Shown: in pieces, positions 53,125 through 63,039 of the stretch
How the letters are laid out: each line of letters starts with the position of its first letter
Position numbering within the stretch: the first letter of the stretch is position 1
DNA from: Anodontia alba
Lineage: Eukaryota; Mollusca; Bivalvia; Lucinida; Lucinidae
Direction: 5' to 3'
DNA: 64,000 nt
NCBI GenBank assembly: GCA_964016985.1
Contig: OZ024821.1
Coordinates: forward strand, 15,549,211 to 15,613,210
Made by a program: the position numbers and the translations under genes
The notes under the pieces: generated by a model
Told to the model about the DNA's origin: nothing
The model's input: the letters and a program-made list of their open reading frames with translations, nothing else
Databases searched by the model: none

Positions 53125-53350
53125 TTAACCCATTGTAGACTGAATGAACTCCCCACACTATATATTGGAAGATTCTAATTTCGATTTTAGGTATGTCAGG
53201 TGATGTGATTTTGATATTCCTGGAGAAATATGATTGAACTATTTGCTTACAGTGGAGACCCTGATCAGACACCGCGTTCTGCGTCGTCTGATCTGGGTCT
53301 GCGCTGTTTGCCAGTTGCCCTTTTAGGGGTTTCCAGACTACAATAGGTAA
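53125..53350 (-). repeat. Family A1 element
   Basis: TTAACCCATTGTAGACTGAA to CAGACTACAATAGGTAA. Core tip CACCGCGTTCTGCGTCG. Confidence 0.85.
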
Positions 53351-53547
53351 AAATTTGAGCAAGTTCGTTTGATAACCAGGCAGAGTATCGAAAAGACTGG
53401 TTGAATGGTAAACAGTGTATACCCAAACCAATTGCTCCAGCAGTTTGGGTCAGGCATAATGGCTCAAATAGGTAGTATAATGACGGTAATACAGTGCGAT
53501 CCGTGCTGTTTTCTAATGTCTTCATTACAGTGAAATATCGTGTATAC
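53351..53547. other. CaV2 intron, decayed A-like fragments
   Basis: AAACAGTGTATACCCAAACC near 53410 is a half core. Otherwise nothing. Confidence 0.35.
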
Positions 53548-54020
53548 CGCATTTACCCTAATAAAAGAACACATTAACTTCTTACAATATCTGCCCTACA
53601 ATTTGAACCTGATGAGGTATCTAAACGTGGCGATGGAATAGCAAACAGTGTAGGTCCTAATCAAACTGCTCCAAGGAGCAGTTTGATCTGGATCTACACT
53701 GTTTGGTCAGACCTATCTGACCTACATCACGAAAACACGCCTATATAATTTTGATCCCCTTAAACCCCACTTTTATATAGTAGAACTGGGGTTTACAGGG
53801 GTATACACTATTTTTCTTATTTCTGCTCAAAAACATAGATTGTGGTTACTCGTTAGAACCGCCTCACCGAGGCGGTTCTAACGAGTACCCACAATCTATA
53901 TTTTGAGCAGGAATATAAAAAAAATCAGATTCTTTTTATCTGAAAATTTTCCTTTTTTGGTTGTAAAAGTTTCAATATATTTGAATAGGCGCGTATTCGT
54001 AATGTAATATTTAGGGTAAA
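53548..54020 (-). repeat. Family A4 element interrupted by F
   Basis: ACCGCATTTACCCTAATAAA start. Core tip TGCTCCAAGGAGCA, GTCAGACCTATCTGACC, then F, then TAATATTTAGGGTAAATGG. Confidence 0.8.
53725..54004 (-). repeat. Family F element nested in A4
   Basis: CATCACGAAAACACGCCTAT to GGCGCGTATTCGTAATG. Hairpin tip CCGCCTCACCGAGGCGG, perfect. Confidence 0.9.
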
Positions 54021-54910
54021 TGGGATAAAGTTAGGAAGTAAAATATAAAAGACAAAAAGAGAAAGTACAGCTCAACCATCAGCAAAGTAATTGCTATCTT
54101 GCATTCCATCTTGCGAGAAATAGATAACTAACTACAACTAAAATAAAATGAATGTAATTTAGCTCAAAGGACAAGACAAATGACCCAGTAGAAGTGTCGC
54201 AAAATATGTTGTTGTTAAGATAAAGAATTTAACTTGAATTTATATCCTAACGTATACAAGAACTAGAATTCTATTGCGTCACATTGATTTTCTACCCTGA
54301 CAAATAGTCCTAAATAAAAGATATAATGTAAGTAGTAGATTGTGTTCAAAGGGTGTGGGGTAAAAAGACTGCATTTATTCCCCAGGCAACAGGAGGTTCT
54401 TGGAAGAGAAGAATTCCAGACAGTAAAAAATTCTATAAAAAAAACCTAGTTGGTTTGGTGTTGCGCTACAAAGAGTCGGTTGGTCGTTTGTGACCCTGAC
54501 TAGGAAGAATTCGGTGGATGTCGCGTGGAGAAAAATGTCATGTGCGCCGATTGGTGAGGAGAACATGAAAATCCCAAGATCTGTAGCTGACTCGTGGCCT
54601 TCATACCAGTTCAAAGCCAGGATCTGGTCTGGGACCAGGGATAAAGCAGGTGAGGGACGTTTTAAAATTTTTGGCATTGTAGTCTATGGCGTACATGGGT
54701 TTGTCAGCAATCAGATGATACATATCTTGTGGAAATTAAAGAAAAATAATGTAAGGGATCGAGTCTTTGTAATGCCTACTCATTACATCAGTGTTTGGAC
54801 AGTTGAGACATATAATGTGTTTGCACCTACTTGAAACATAAAATGTGTCATTATGTGCTTGAAACACACACGCACACATCCAACACACTAATTTAAATAT
54901 ATCCTTAATG
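54021..54910. other. CaV2 intron, unidentified open frames at 54375-54834
   Basis: The strands carry 100- and 114-codon frames over 54375-54834. Neither shows a domain I know, and no splice sites support an exon. Treated as non-coding. Confidence 0.35.
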
Positions 54911-55151
54911 TTAAGGAATTGGATACGATCGGTAGATTTTCCACTATTTTCACTAGGAAGACAACTTTTGTGACTTCTGTGACTTTCTTACACACCAATC
55001 CCCTACTGAAAACGGGTCTTCTCTAAAAGGAAAGAATTTGGTACCAAGGGTACCAAATTCTTTCCTTTTAAAGAAGACCATTTTTTCAGAAGGGAGACTA
55101 AATAATTTTGTCAGAGTTGCCTCCCCGAAATTGTATCCAATGCTCCCTTAA
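54911..55151 (+). repeat. Family D element, TTAA to TTAA
   Basis: TTAAGGAATTGGATACGATC to TTGTATCCAATGCTCCCTTAA. Hairpin AAAGAATTTGGTACCAAGGG / GTACCAAATTCTTTCC, where GGTACC replaces GCTCCC in both arms. Confidence 0.92.
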
Positions 55152-55344
55152 GTTTTGTAATTTCTTATATTGTGTAGATGCAAAAGAATAAACCTGATTG
55201 ACGAAAATCATGCAAAGATGCAGATGAAACAAACAAAGGAACCCTCCAAGTGAAAACAACCTTAGGAAACATACAGTCAGTGTAGAACCAGATCAGCTGA
55301 CGCATTGACGGTTCCTTTATATATGGTCAAATCCCACGCATTGT

Positions 55345-55578
55345 TTTGGGCCGCACCATGCGAAAACGTGTATTTTAGCATATACAGACAGCGAAGGCCC
55401 AGATCATCCTGCACATTCACGCAGTCTAATCAGGCCTTCACTCTCCGCTAACAGAATCCTAGGATACTACATAATGTATGAGCAAATGACCATATGATAC
55501 TATGCGCATGTGCAGGATGATCTGAATCTGCGCATTTTTCGCCTATACGAAAGCACGTTTTCACTTGACGCAGCCCAA
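55345..55578 (+). repeat. Family B2 element
   Basis: GGGCCGCACCATGCGAAAAC, ACAGCGAAGGCCCAGATCAT, GCGCATGTGCAGGATGATCT, end GCACGTTTTCACTTGACGCA. Confidence 0.8.
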
Positions 55579-55959
55579 ATAACTGTATTGACCTTGAGGA
55601 CTAGACTGCATGTCTGCACTTGCTGATCTAGGTCATACATTTTTCGTGTATGTTAGAAAGTTCTTTGTCAACTTGGAGACGTTCATTAAGGGAAAATCTC
55701 ATTACCTCTTCGGATTCAGGAGGCTTGAGGAAATACAAGACGGAAAGGTTAAGGGTACAGTCAATATGAGCTCTTCAAATATGAAACGCCATTTTCTGCA
55801 TTTGCTTGTGAAAGACTCAAAGTAGCATGGTGGTCAGAGCAAAAGTGACATATTTCTGTATAAATATCTAGACTTTCACGCACTTCTTTTTGAATAAAAG
55901 TAACTAAGCAAATGTCACTAAAACTGGCAGATATAAGCACTTGGACCGGGGCACAGCAT
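55579..55959. other. CaV2 intron, nothing recognised
   Basis: A 71-codon plus-strand frame has no recognised domain. Confidence 0.35.
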
Positions 55960-56160
55960 TTTCTACAACACTGTGTATGCGCCAAGCGAAGACTCAGATC
56001 ATTCGTGCAGTCTGATCAGAGTCTTCGTCCTGGTACTCTGTGGGTAGCGAAGGATCCAAAGCGTCTTCAGGCGGGTAGCAAAGACCCTGACATCCGCGCA
56101 GGCTGATCTGAGTCTCTGCTGGGCGCACATACAATTTTGAAGGAAATGCAGTTCCCCGGC
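55960..56160 (+). repeat. Family B element
   Basis: TGTATGCGCCAAGCGAAGAC, AAAGCGTCTTCAGGCGGGTA, CATCCGCGCAGGCTGATCTG, GGGCGCACATACAATTTTG. Confidence 0.7.
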
Positions 56161-56161
56161 T

Positions 56162-56166
<5 letters not shown>

Positions 56167-56226
<60 letters not shown>
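56167..56226. repeat. (TA)n microsatellite, 60 bp
   Basis: Uninterrupted TA. Frames through it are Tyr-Ile artefacts. Confidence 0.97.
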
Positions 56227-56227
<1 letters not shown>

Positions 56228-56427
56228 CCCGACTAAATCTGGCGCAAAATTTGCCCGCAAATAATAACAACCAAAGAAACAAAGCTCATACATATTTTGG
56301 AAGCAAATGCACTATATATCAGTAGCACATCCATCTTTTGGGATAGGTAATTGGTAACGGACTCCTCCGCAGAACGTACTTAAACACGCCATGAATTTTT
56401 TTCTTAGACAAACATTAAAAATAACCT

Positions 56428-56657
56428 TTAACCCATTTACGCCTAGCATCCCATAAATGGGACATTGGCAAACAGTTTAGACCCAGATCAGACGCCGCAT
56501 CATGCGGCGTCTGATCAGGGTCTACACTGTTTGCATTAGATACAGGAATTTAAATAAAACCTGCTAAAAACAAAAACTAAACAGGTACCCCTTATATTGG
56601 AAATGGACTAGTCCAAAGAGCTGAGGTAGAAAAGTCCATTCGGCATAAATGGGCTAA
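56428..56657 (-). repeat. Family A2 element
   Basis: TTAACCCATTTACGCCTAGC to CGGCATAAATGGGCTAA. Core tip GCCGCATCATGCGGC, perfect. Confidence 0.9.
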
Positions 56658-57059
56658 ACTATACAGGTTAAATCAGTATGCACTATTTATCTAACCTGTA
56701 CCGTTGTTTTTCACATGTACCTTCGCTTTCTTAACTTGTCAGCTGGGTCTAAGGAGGAGTCAAATGTGATAAAACTGCCTGCTTACTTTGTCTGTTACAC
56801 ACAAATAACAAACGAGTCGTATAGTGTTTTTGGCTGGTTCAGTTCAACGCATTAGAACAAATCGACATTATATTTTATTTCTTTTTAAATGTAGTTCATT
56901 CGGAAATTAACACTTATGCAGATAGTTTATAAACTTGCAGAAAAGGGCAATTCTTCAAGATCTCAATATAACTTATTTTTTTTTAAGAATTGAAACACTA
57001 TACGTTACAATTTATTCAGACAGTTTTACATAGCATGAAAAAAGTAATTACAGCAGGGA
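56658..57059. other. CaV2 intron, nothing recognised
   Basis: AT-rich. Confidence 0.35.
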
Positions 57060-57278
57060 TACCGTATTTACCCTAAATATTCGGACAGATGTGCCGGTGA
57101 AAACAGGGTAAACCCAGAACGGACGCAGGAGAAAGCGACATATGATCAGGGTCTACATTGTTTGCCACTCATCTAGCAAGACACATCACAAGGTAGTCAA
57201 ATGGATGTGTTCACTGAAATTTTAGAACAAGTATGGTAACGGGTTAACGTGTCCGATATTTAGAGTAAATTCAGTACA
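57060..57278 (+). repeat. Family A4 element, core decayed
   Basis: TACCGTATTTACCCTAAATA to GATATTTAGAGTAAATTCAG. The core tip reads CGGACGCAGGAGAAAGCGAC and no longer pairs well. Confidence 0.8.
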
Positions 57279-57310
57279 TGATTATCCGAGCCTTATCATG
57301 ACAGTATTAT

Positions 57311-57372
57311 GCAAACTGCGCATACCCTGCGAGACTGCGCGTGCGCAGTCTCGCAGAGCATGCGCAGTTTGC
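57311..57372. repeat. 62-bp GCGC hairpin
   Basis: GCAAACTGCGCATACCCTGC / GCAGAGCATGCGCAGTTTGC with perfect inner GAGACTGCGCGTGCGCAGTCTC. CTGCGCATG also links it to the 12300-12515 cluster. Confidence 0.75.
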
Positions 57373-57632
57373 CTAGTCTATTTTTGGATACGTACTGTAG
57401 ATTTCAAACAGCGAACTGCGCATGTCCGAATAAAACTGCGCATGTCCATAGCCTAGTATAGCAAATCTGTACACCGTCTGATCAGAAACTTTGTTTTCCA
57501 CATATATCATTTATCCACTTCTTTATAAAAGCATATGTTATGGGTACTCATTTGAATTAATTTTCAAAGCAACAAATGACATAGGCTTTTATAAAGAAAA
57601 TCAGTAAAAAATTCGGATAACTATAAATAAAT

Positions 57633-57812
57633 ACGCCCCTCGCGAAGTCCACTATTGATCTTTCTTTAAAGGGGAACGCAACCTTAAAAGGAATTGTGCT
57701 TTAAAGTAAAAAAAACTTTACAACGCCCCTCGCGAAGTCCACTGTTGATCTTTCTTTAAAGGGGAACGCAACCTTGAAAGGAATTGTGCTTTAAAGTAAA
57801 AAAACTTTACAA
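57633..57812. repeat. 90-bp tandem duplication at the L-element left end
   Basis: ACGCCCCTCGCGAAGTCCAC starts at 57633 and 57723. The two units differ at about three positions. Confidence 0.93.
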
Positions 57813-58273
57813 ACAATGACTTTTGACACAAATTCGATCAAAATAGGTGGAAAATTAAGTTATAGACAATTAAATATTTTAACATTGGTGGTGTGGGTGC
57901 CGCCATTTTGAATTTTTAATGAAGTTTCATAAAAATTAAAATTCGTTTCATAAAGGTAGTTATTCTCATAAAGTTGGTTTATTTTGGGGGGGAAATGATT
58001 GACTGTCACTACAATTAAAAGATTATAAAAAATCTGTAGCAAAATTATTCTTAAAAACCCTTTATAATTTGGTTTAGCGTATTTAATTTGGGCTGTGTGA
58101 CGTCACAAAGCCTACAATATGGCGGCATCCATGACAGCCATTTTAAATATATTCAAGCCACCATAACTTCCTCATTTCTAGGCCGATTTTGAAAAGTCTT
58201 GCATCAAAATAAATGGCTTTTTAAGCACTTTCCTCCAAGATATACTTACAACTTATATTGCGTTCCCCTTTAA
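57666..58273 (+). repeat. Family L element with duplicated left terminus
   Basis: TTAAAGGGGAACGCAA at 57666 (and again near 57756) is the exact inverse of TTGCGTTCCCCTTTAA at 58258-58273. Interior GGGTGCCGCCATTTTGAATT and ATGGCGGCATCCATGACAGC. Confidence 0.88.
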
Positions 58274-58643
58274 AGTGTGATCTTATTAGATGGATATTTT
58301 ATAACTATATTTTTTCATTTATTTTGAAAAACCTTAGAAGACAGTGCGGTAATTAGGTCGAAGGCGGATGTTCTGACCAGACTGTGCAGATGCATAGCCT
58401 ATTGTTTTCAACATCAAACGAACAGGCACTTTATGCTAGACGTTTTATTGCAAATGGAGTTTTGTAATTATTATTAACAAACCCTTATGCAAAACAACTC
58501 TATCATTTTTTACTTTACGTATACTAACCTAAAAATTTGGGCCAAAGCTTTGTCTAACCTATGCACTTTTTATAATTACCGATTTGTCTTTAAAGAAGCG
58601 CAAAATTTGGACTAGCAGAACTTATTGAAAAATTGCCTACACT
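58274..58643. other. CaV2 intron, nothing recognised
   Basis: Only a short B-like CAGACTGTGCAGATGCATAG near 58377. Confidence 0.35.
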
Positions 58644-58751
58644 ACCAGTGGGCACACAACGTTAAAATGACGTCGTATCAACGTCGATGCGACGTGATCA
58701 CGTCGCATCGACGTTGATACGACGTCATTTTGATGTTGTTTGCCTGCTGGG
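58644..58751. repeat. Family C palindrome
   Basis: CCAGTGGGCACACAACGT to TGTTTGCCTGCTGGG, centre GACGTGATCACGTC, the same centre as 23863-23970. Confidence 0.93.
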
Positions 58752-58778
58752 TATACCTTCCCTATGGATTTCTACATA

Positions 58779-58985
58779 TTAACGCTTAGCCCTCTTGGTA
58801 AAAGTTTCAGCAGACGATATATTGAAATAGTTTTCTTATTTTTCCCGGAAAACAGGATTTGACACTTCATGCAAATTGTCCCCACTGGGGACAATTTGCA
58901 TGAAATTTCAAATCCTGTTTTCTGGGACAAATAAGCAAAATATCGTCAATTTGTCGTCAACTGAATTAGCTCAGATAGTAATGGA
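58779..58985 (+). repeat. Family E element, near-perfect hairpin
   Basis: TTAACGCTTAGCCCTCTTGG start. Arms ACTTCATGCAAATTGTCCCC / GGGGACAATTTGCATGAAAT. Confidence 0.85.
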
Positions 58986-59048
58986 TAAGCAATATTCTGG
59001 CATTATGGGAAAATGAAATGGAAATACTCATTATGATTTACCATAGTA

Positions 59049-59236
59049 ACAATTCGGACAGATAGGCTGAGCAAACGGTGTAGACCCAGATCAGTGTCTG
59101 ATCAGGGTCTATACTATTTGCTACTAAGACATCAATTTTCAGACACATTATCAGGTGGTAAAGTGACCTTGTTCAGATCTTTGTCTACACTGTTTGCTCA
59201 GAACTGTCTTGTCTGAATACTTAAGGTACATACGGA
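59049..59236 (+). repeat. Family A4 element, tip deleted
   Basis: ACAATTCGGACAGATAGGCT start. Core GACCCAGATCAGTGTCTGATCAGGGTC (tip lost), and GTCTGAATACTTAAGGTACA end. Confidence 0.75.
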
Positions 59237-59389
59237 AGATGTTGACTCAATCTGATTGGTTCAGATTTTTCGATTCTTTGATGAGGAGCCAAGCGCGCCA
59301 TGAAGTCCTTTTATCTAGACTATTTTGTCAGGAAATATTGGGGAATATCCGATTTTTTAGTTGTATACAGTTACAAAATTCTCCCTATT

Positions 59390-59611
59390 TTAACCCTGAA
59401 AGCGCCAAGCAAAATTGCAGCAGACGGCATTTGATCATTTTATTTATGCTTTTTTCAGGGAAATAAGGCTTGACATTTCATGTGAACTGTCTGCAGAGCA
59501 GACAGTTCACATGAAATATCAAGCCTTATTTCCCTGAAAAAAAAAATACATGTAATTAAAACAATTTCGAAGTGTCATCTGTTGCATTTGTGACTGGCGT
59601 TTTAAGGGTTC
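59390..59611 (+). repeat. Family E2 element, perfect hairpin
   Basis: TTAACCCTGAAAGCGCCAAG start. TTGACATTTCATGTGAACTG with tip TCTGCAGAGCAGA. End GGCGTTTTAAGGGTT. Confidence 0.9.
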
Positions 59612-60210
59612 AATTGAATTTCAGCAAATTGTACTAATAGTTGAGGTAAGCCTAATTATAGTAAGTGTCACTGACCGACCAGTATTGACGTTAAAAAGTT
59701 ACATTGAATAATATTCCACAGTATATAAACTAAGAATTGTTCTAGAAGATGAAGTAGCTATGAATACCGGCATATCAAACAAAAATAAAATAAGTGTATA
59801 CACCGAAAAAGCAATAATAAATAGATAAATAAATAAAATAATAATAAGAAGAAATAACACTGACAAAACACAAGGAGAAATGATATGATAACACAAAATC
59901 AGAAGCAAGTGTAAAAGTCATAAATACTACAAATGGCGAATAGGGTCCTTTACAACATGTGCGCAGTGAAGATCAAGATCATCCTGTGCAATCGGATTCA
60001 CAGGCTGACCTGGGTTTTCGCTGTTTTTTTTTTATATAATACCGAGCATATGTATGAACAAAGGAACAGGACATCAAACGAAAGTAAAGATAGTAAGAGG
60101 AGTTGTGCAATAGAATGAGATGTTCATTTGCACAAAAATAGCCATCAGGACAAAGTAAAAAAAAAGGGGAACTGAAACACAAATCCATGTCATTTGTATC
60201 CGCACGAAAA
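59612..60210. other. CaV2 intron, B-like relic near 59950-60020
   Basis: AGATCATCCTGTGCAATCGG and CACAGGCTGACCTGGG are weakly B-like. Otherwise AT-rich. Confidence 0.35.
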
Positions 60211-60671
60211 ATACCGTATTTACCATAAATATTCGGACACCTTAAGTTCTTACCATACCTGTTCTAAAATTTTAATACATTACGAAAACATGCCTATTCA
60301 AATATATTGAAAATTTTACCACCAAAAACTGAGAGCTTTCAGATAAAAACCGATATTTTTCATATTCAAAACACAGATTGTGGGTACTCGTTAGAACCGC
60401 CTCGCCAAGGCGGTTCTAACGAGTACCCACAATCAATGTTTTTGAGGAGAAATTAGAAAAACAATGTATACCCCTGTAAACCCCTGTTTTACTATATTAA
60501 AGTGGGGTTTCAGGGGGTCAAAATTATATAGGTATGTTTTCGTGATGATTTTAATTACCTACTTCTTGATGATGCAAATAACTGCTGAATGCGTGACAAT
60601 CAGTGTAGACCCTGATGTTCTTGGCCTACACTGTTTACTCGGACCTATCTTTCTGATTATCTAGGGTAAAT
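60211..60671 (-). repeat. Family A4 element interrupted by F
   Basis: TACCGTATTTACCATAAATA start and TATCTAGGGTAAATAGGG end, with AATCAGTGTAGACCCTGATG and GGCCTACACTGTTTACTCGG of the core. Confidence 0.8.
60277..60547 (+). repeat. Family F element with 8-bp flanking repeat
   Basis: ACATTACGAAAACATGCCTA to GGTATGTTTTCGTGATG. ATTTTAAT at 60269-60276 and 60548-60555. Tip CCGCCTCGCCAAGGCGG. Confidence 0.9.
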
Positions 60672-60686
60672 AGGGCACTTCGTCAA

Positions 60687-60900
60687 TTAACCCTTGTCAT
60701 GCTGAATAAATTAAGATGCCACGCCCACTTCTAATTTTCAGCAAATCAGACTGCTTGATCCAGACTGTTGATATAAATTCACGTACTGAATAGCAAACAG
60801 TGCAGATCCAGATCAGTTGGCATCCTCAGAAGCCAACTGATCTGGATCTACATTGTTTGCAAAGGTAGAGTATATTCGGGTTCTGCAGGACTAGGGTTAA
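60687..60900 (+). repeat. Family A3 element, TTAA to TTAA
   Basis: TTAACCCTTGTCATGCTGAA to GGACTAGGGTTAA. Tip TTGGCATCCTCAGAAGCCAA. Confidence 0.92.
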
Positions 60901-61157
60901 AGATATACTTAAGCCAGTGTCCAAAGTAAATGAGAAAAACAAATTAGCTTGAAGAGACAAATAAATACCACGTGACACAGACAAATAAACAAAAAATTAA
61001 AAAAAAAGTTATGGTAACGTAAATATAACTCTGCAATAAATATAACGTGCTGTATATATATTTGTTACTTCTATTACCTCTTCTTTTTCCTCCTGAAATT
61101 TTTAAACAGAAGTTTAGATGATTTCAACCATAAATGTTTTTGTATTTTTAAGAGTCA
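60901..61157. other. CaV2 intron, nothing recognised
   Basis: AT-rich. Confidence 0.35.
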
Positions 61158-61343
61158 TTAAGCCTTAAAGCGCTAATCACTTAAATCTAAAGCAGACGAC
61201 ATTTTGAAATATTATTATCATTGTTTTACAGAGGAAATAAAATTTCACGTAATCCGTCTGCCAAGCAGAAAATGTCAAGTTTTATTTTCTCTGAAAATAA
61301 TAATGTCGTCTGCTGCAATTTTGCTTGGAATTTTAAGGGTTAA
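61158..61343 (+). repeat. Family E2 element, TTAA to TTAA
   Basis: TTAAGCCTTAAAGCGCTAAT to GCTTGGAATTTTAAGGGTTAA. The hairpin has decayed (AATTTCACGTAATCCGTCTG / CCAAGCAGAAAATGTCAAGT). Confidence 0.8.
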
Positions 61344-61419
61344 CATTAATTTAACTACTATTTGGGGAAAATGCGGATACATATCTGATGATTACAAGTA
61401 CTGTCAAAATATACGCTAT

Positions 61420-61593
61420 TTAACGCTCAGCACGCTTGGTAAACCCTTTGTGATGGTTTCTTTCTTATTTTTGTTTTTTCCAGAAAATATGCTTTGGCGT
61501 TTCAAGCAAATTGTCTCCTTCGGATAAAATATCAAAGTCCATTTTCTGGAAAAAAAGAAATGTATCTGCTGAAACTGCCCAGAGAATAGTTAA
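61420..61593 (+). repeat. Family E element, hairpin decayed
   Basis: TTAACGCTCAGCACGCTTGG to CTGCCCAGAGAATAGTTAA. Confidence 0.75.
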
Positions 61594-61797
61594 CATTAAC
61601 CCAATTCTGTCTCGAGTTCTGCAGTGGGTTGTAGTTTGAACGTTAGATTAATTTCTTTTACATTTAAAGATATGTTTAATAAAAACCAAAACAATCATAA
61701 CTGCTATTTTAATGTCAAACGCTGTTGGTCCTGATTAGACACTGCGTTTTGAAGCGTTTAATGTACACTTTTTGAAAAGTCCTTTTTGTGGAATAGT
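61594..61797. other. CaV2 intron, decayed A-like core
   Basis: TGTCAAACGCTGTTGGTCCT near 61714 and TAATGTACACTTTTTGAA near 61758 look like an eroded A core. Confidence 0.35.
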
Positions 61798-62543
61798 TTA
61801 AAGGGAAAAAAGCAAGATTAGCAAAGAATACGGTGCATCTGAAATTAAACATCTTGATAACCCATACATTTTGATGTAAATTTAATCCAAATCGATAAAA
61901 AAATTCAAGTTAATGGTGTTTAAAGATTTCATTTTTCTTTGTCAAGGGTGCCGCAATTTTGAATATTTAATGAGGTGCTAAACATAGCCAAATATTAAAC
62001 AAAAATCGTCTTTCTGTCTAGACAAGAAGCTATAGAGAGAAATATAGAGGTAAAATACTGTTGCAAACGTTATTTATTTACGTTTTGCATATATAATAAG
62101 TATGGCTTTATGGCGTCATAAATCCTCATTAAATATTCAAAATGTCGGCACCCATAAATGCACTTCTGAAATCTTGAAACCTCGATAGAATCTCTTATAT
62201 ATCTGAAATCTTGAAACCTCGATAAAGTTTCTTATATACCTGAAGTCTTGAAACCTCGATAAAGTTTCTTATATATCTGAAATTTTGAGACCTCGATAAA
62301 GTTTCTTATATATATGAAATCTTGAAACCTCGAAAAAGTTTCTTATATATCTGAAATCTTGAAACATTAATAAAGTTTCTTACATATCTGAAATCTTAAA
62401 ACCTCGACAAAGTTTCTTATATATCTAAAATCTTGAAATCTCGATAAAGTTTCAACCAATTTGATCAAATTTACATCAAACTTTGTGGGTTTTCAAAAGC
62501 TTTCATTCAGGTACACTCCTTGGTAACGATGCTTTTCCTTTAA
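61798..62543 (+). repeat. Family L element expanded by a 37-bp array
   Basis: TTAAAGGGAAAAAAGCAAGA start and AACGATGCTTTTCCTTTAA end. GGTGCCGCAATTTTGAATAT and AATATTCAAAATGTCGGCAC in L order. Confidence 0.8.
62165..62460. repeat. Eight tandem 37-bp units
   Basis: Units start at 62165, 62202, 62239, 62276, 62313, 62350, 62387 and 62424, of the form TCTGAAATCTTGAAACCTCG then ATAAAGTTTCTTATATA. Confined to one L copy. Confidence 0.95.
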
Positions 62544-62619
62544 ACCAACATAGTTTTGTAACAGTGTATGTATGTTTTAACAGGCATGTTGGTGGACTCT
62601 AATAAGAACAAAGTAAGCA

Positions 62620-62815
62620 TTAACCCATGAAGCTCTAAACAAAACTATAGCAGCCGACATTCAATTTTTTCTTTATTTTTCAGAGAAAATAAGACTTGGC
62701 TTTTCATATGAATCGTCTGCTAGGCAGACGATTTACATGATATGTTAGGCCATCTTTGAAAATACTTTTTCAATGTGTCGTCTGCTGTAGTTGTGATTAG
62801 CGCGTTAAAGATTAA
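62620..62815 (+). repeat. Family E2 element, near-perfect hairpin tip
   Basis: TTAACCCATGAAGCTCTAAA start. AATCGTCTGCTAGGCAGACGATT tip pairing. End GTTGTGATTAGCGCGTTAAA. Confidence 0.85.
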
Positions 62816-63039
62816 TAAGCATACCTTGTACGTAAGTACCCATAAAGTATCATAAGAGACATTATGAATAACGCTCTAGTTTTCTCTATTGTTTCTCTAA
62901 AATTTGCGGCTTTCCACATTTATTTATTTCCATGCTAACCTGACTTTTTCTTGCATATGGCTTCGGCTGTTAAATTATAAATACTACAATTTGTCTGTTT
63001 TGGATATTCTAGAATCAGGAAAGGTAAGTGTATACTTAC
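62816..63039 (-). other. CaV2 intron, 5' part
   Basis: Starts with donor GTAAGTATA at 63039. No repeat recognised. Confidence 0.5.

Noticed and set aside
54375..54834. Overlapping 100- and 114-codon frames on opposite strands
   Set aside because: No recognisable domain, no splice sites, and lies inside a CaV2 intron. A unique gene fragment is not excluded, but I cannot support it.
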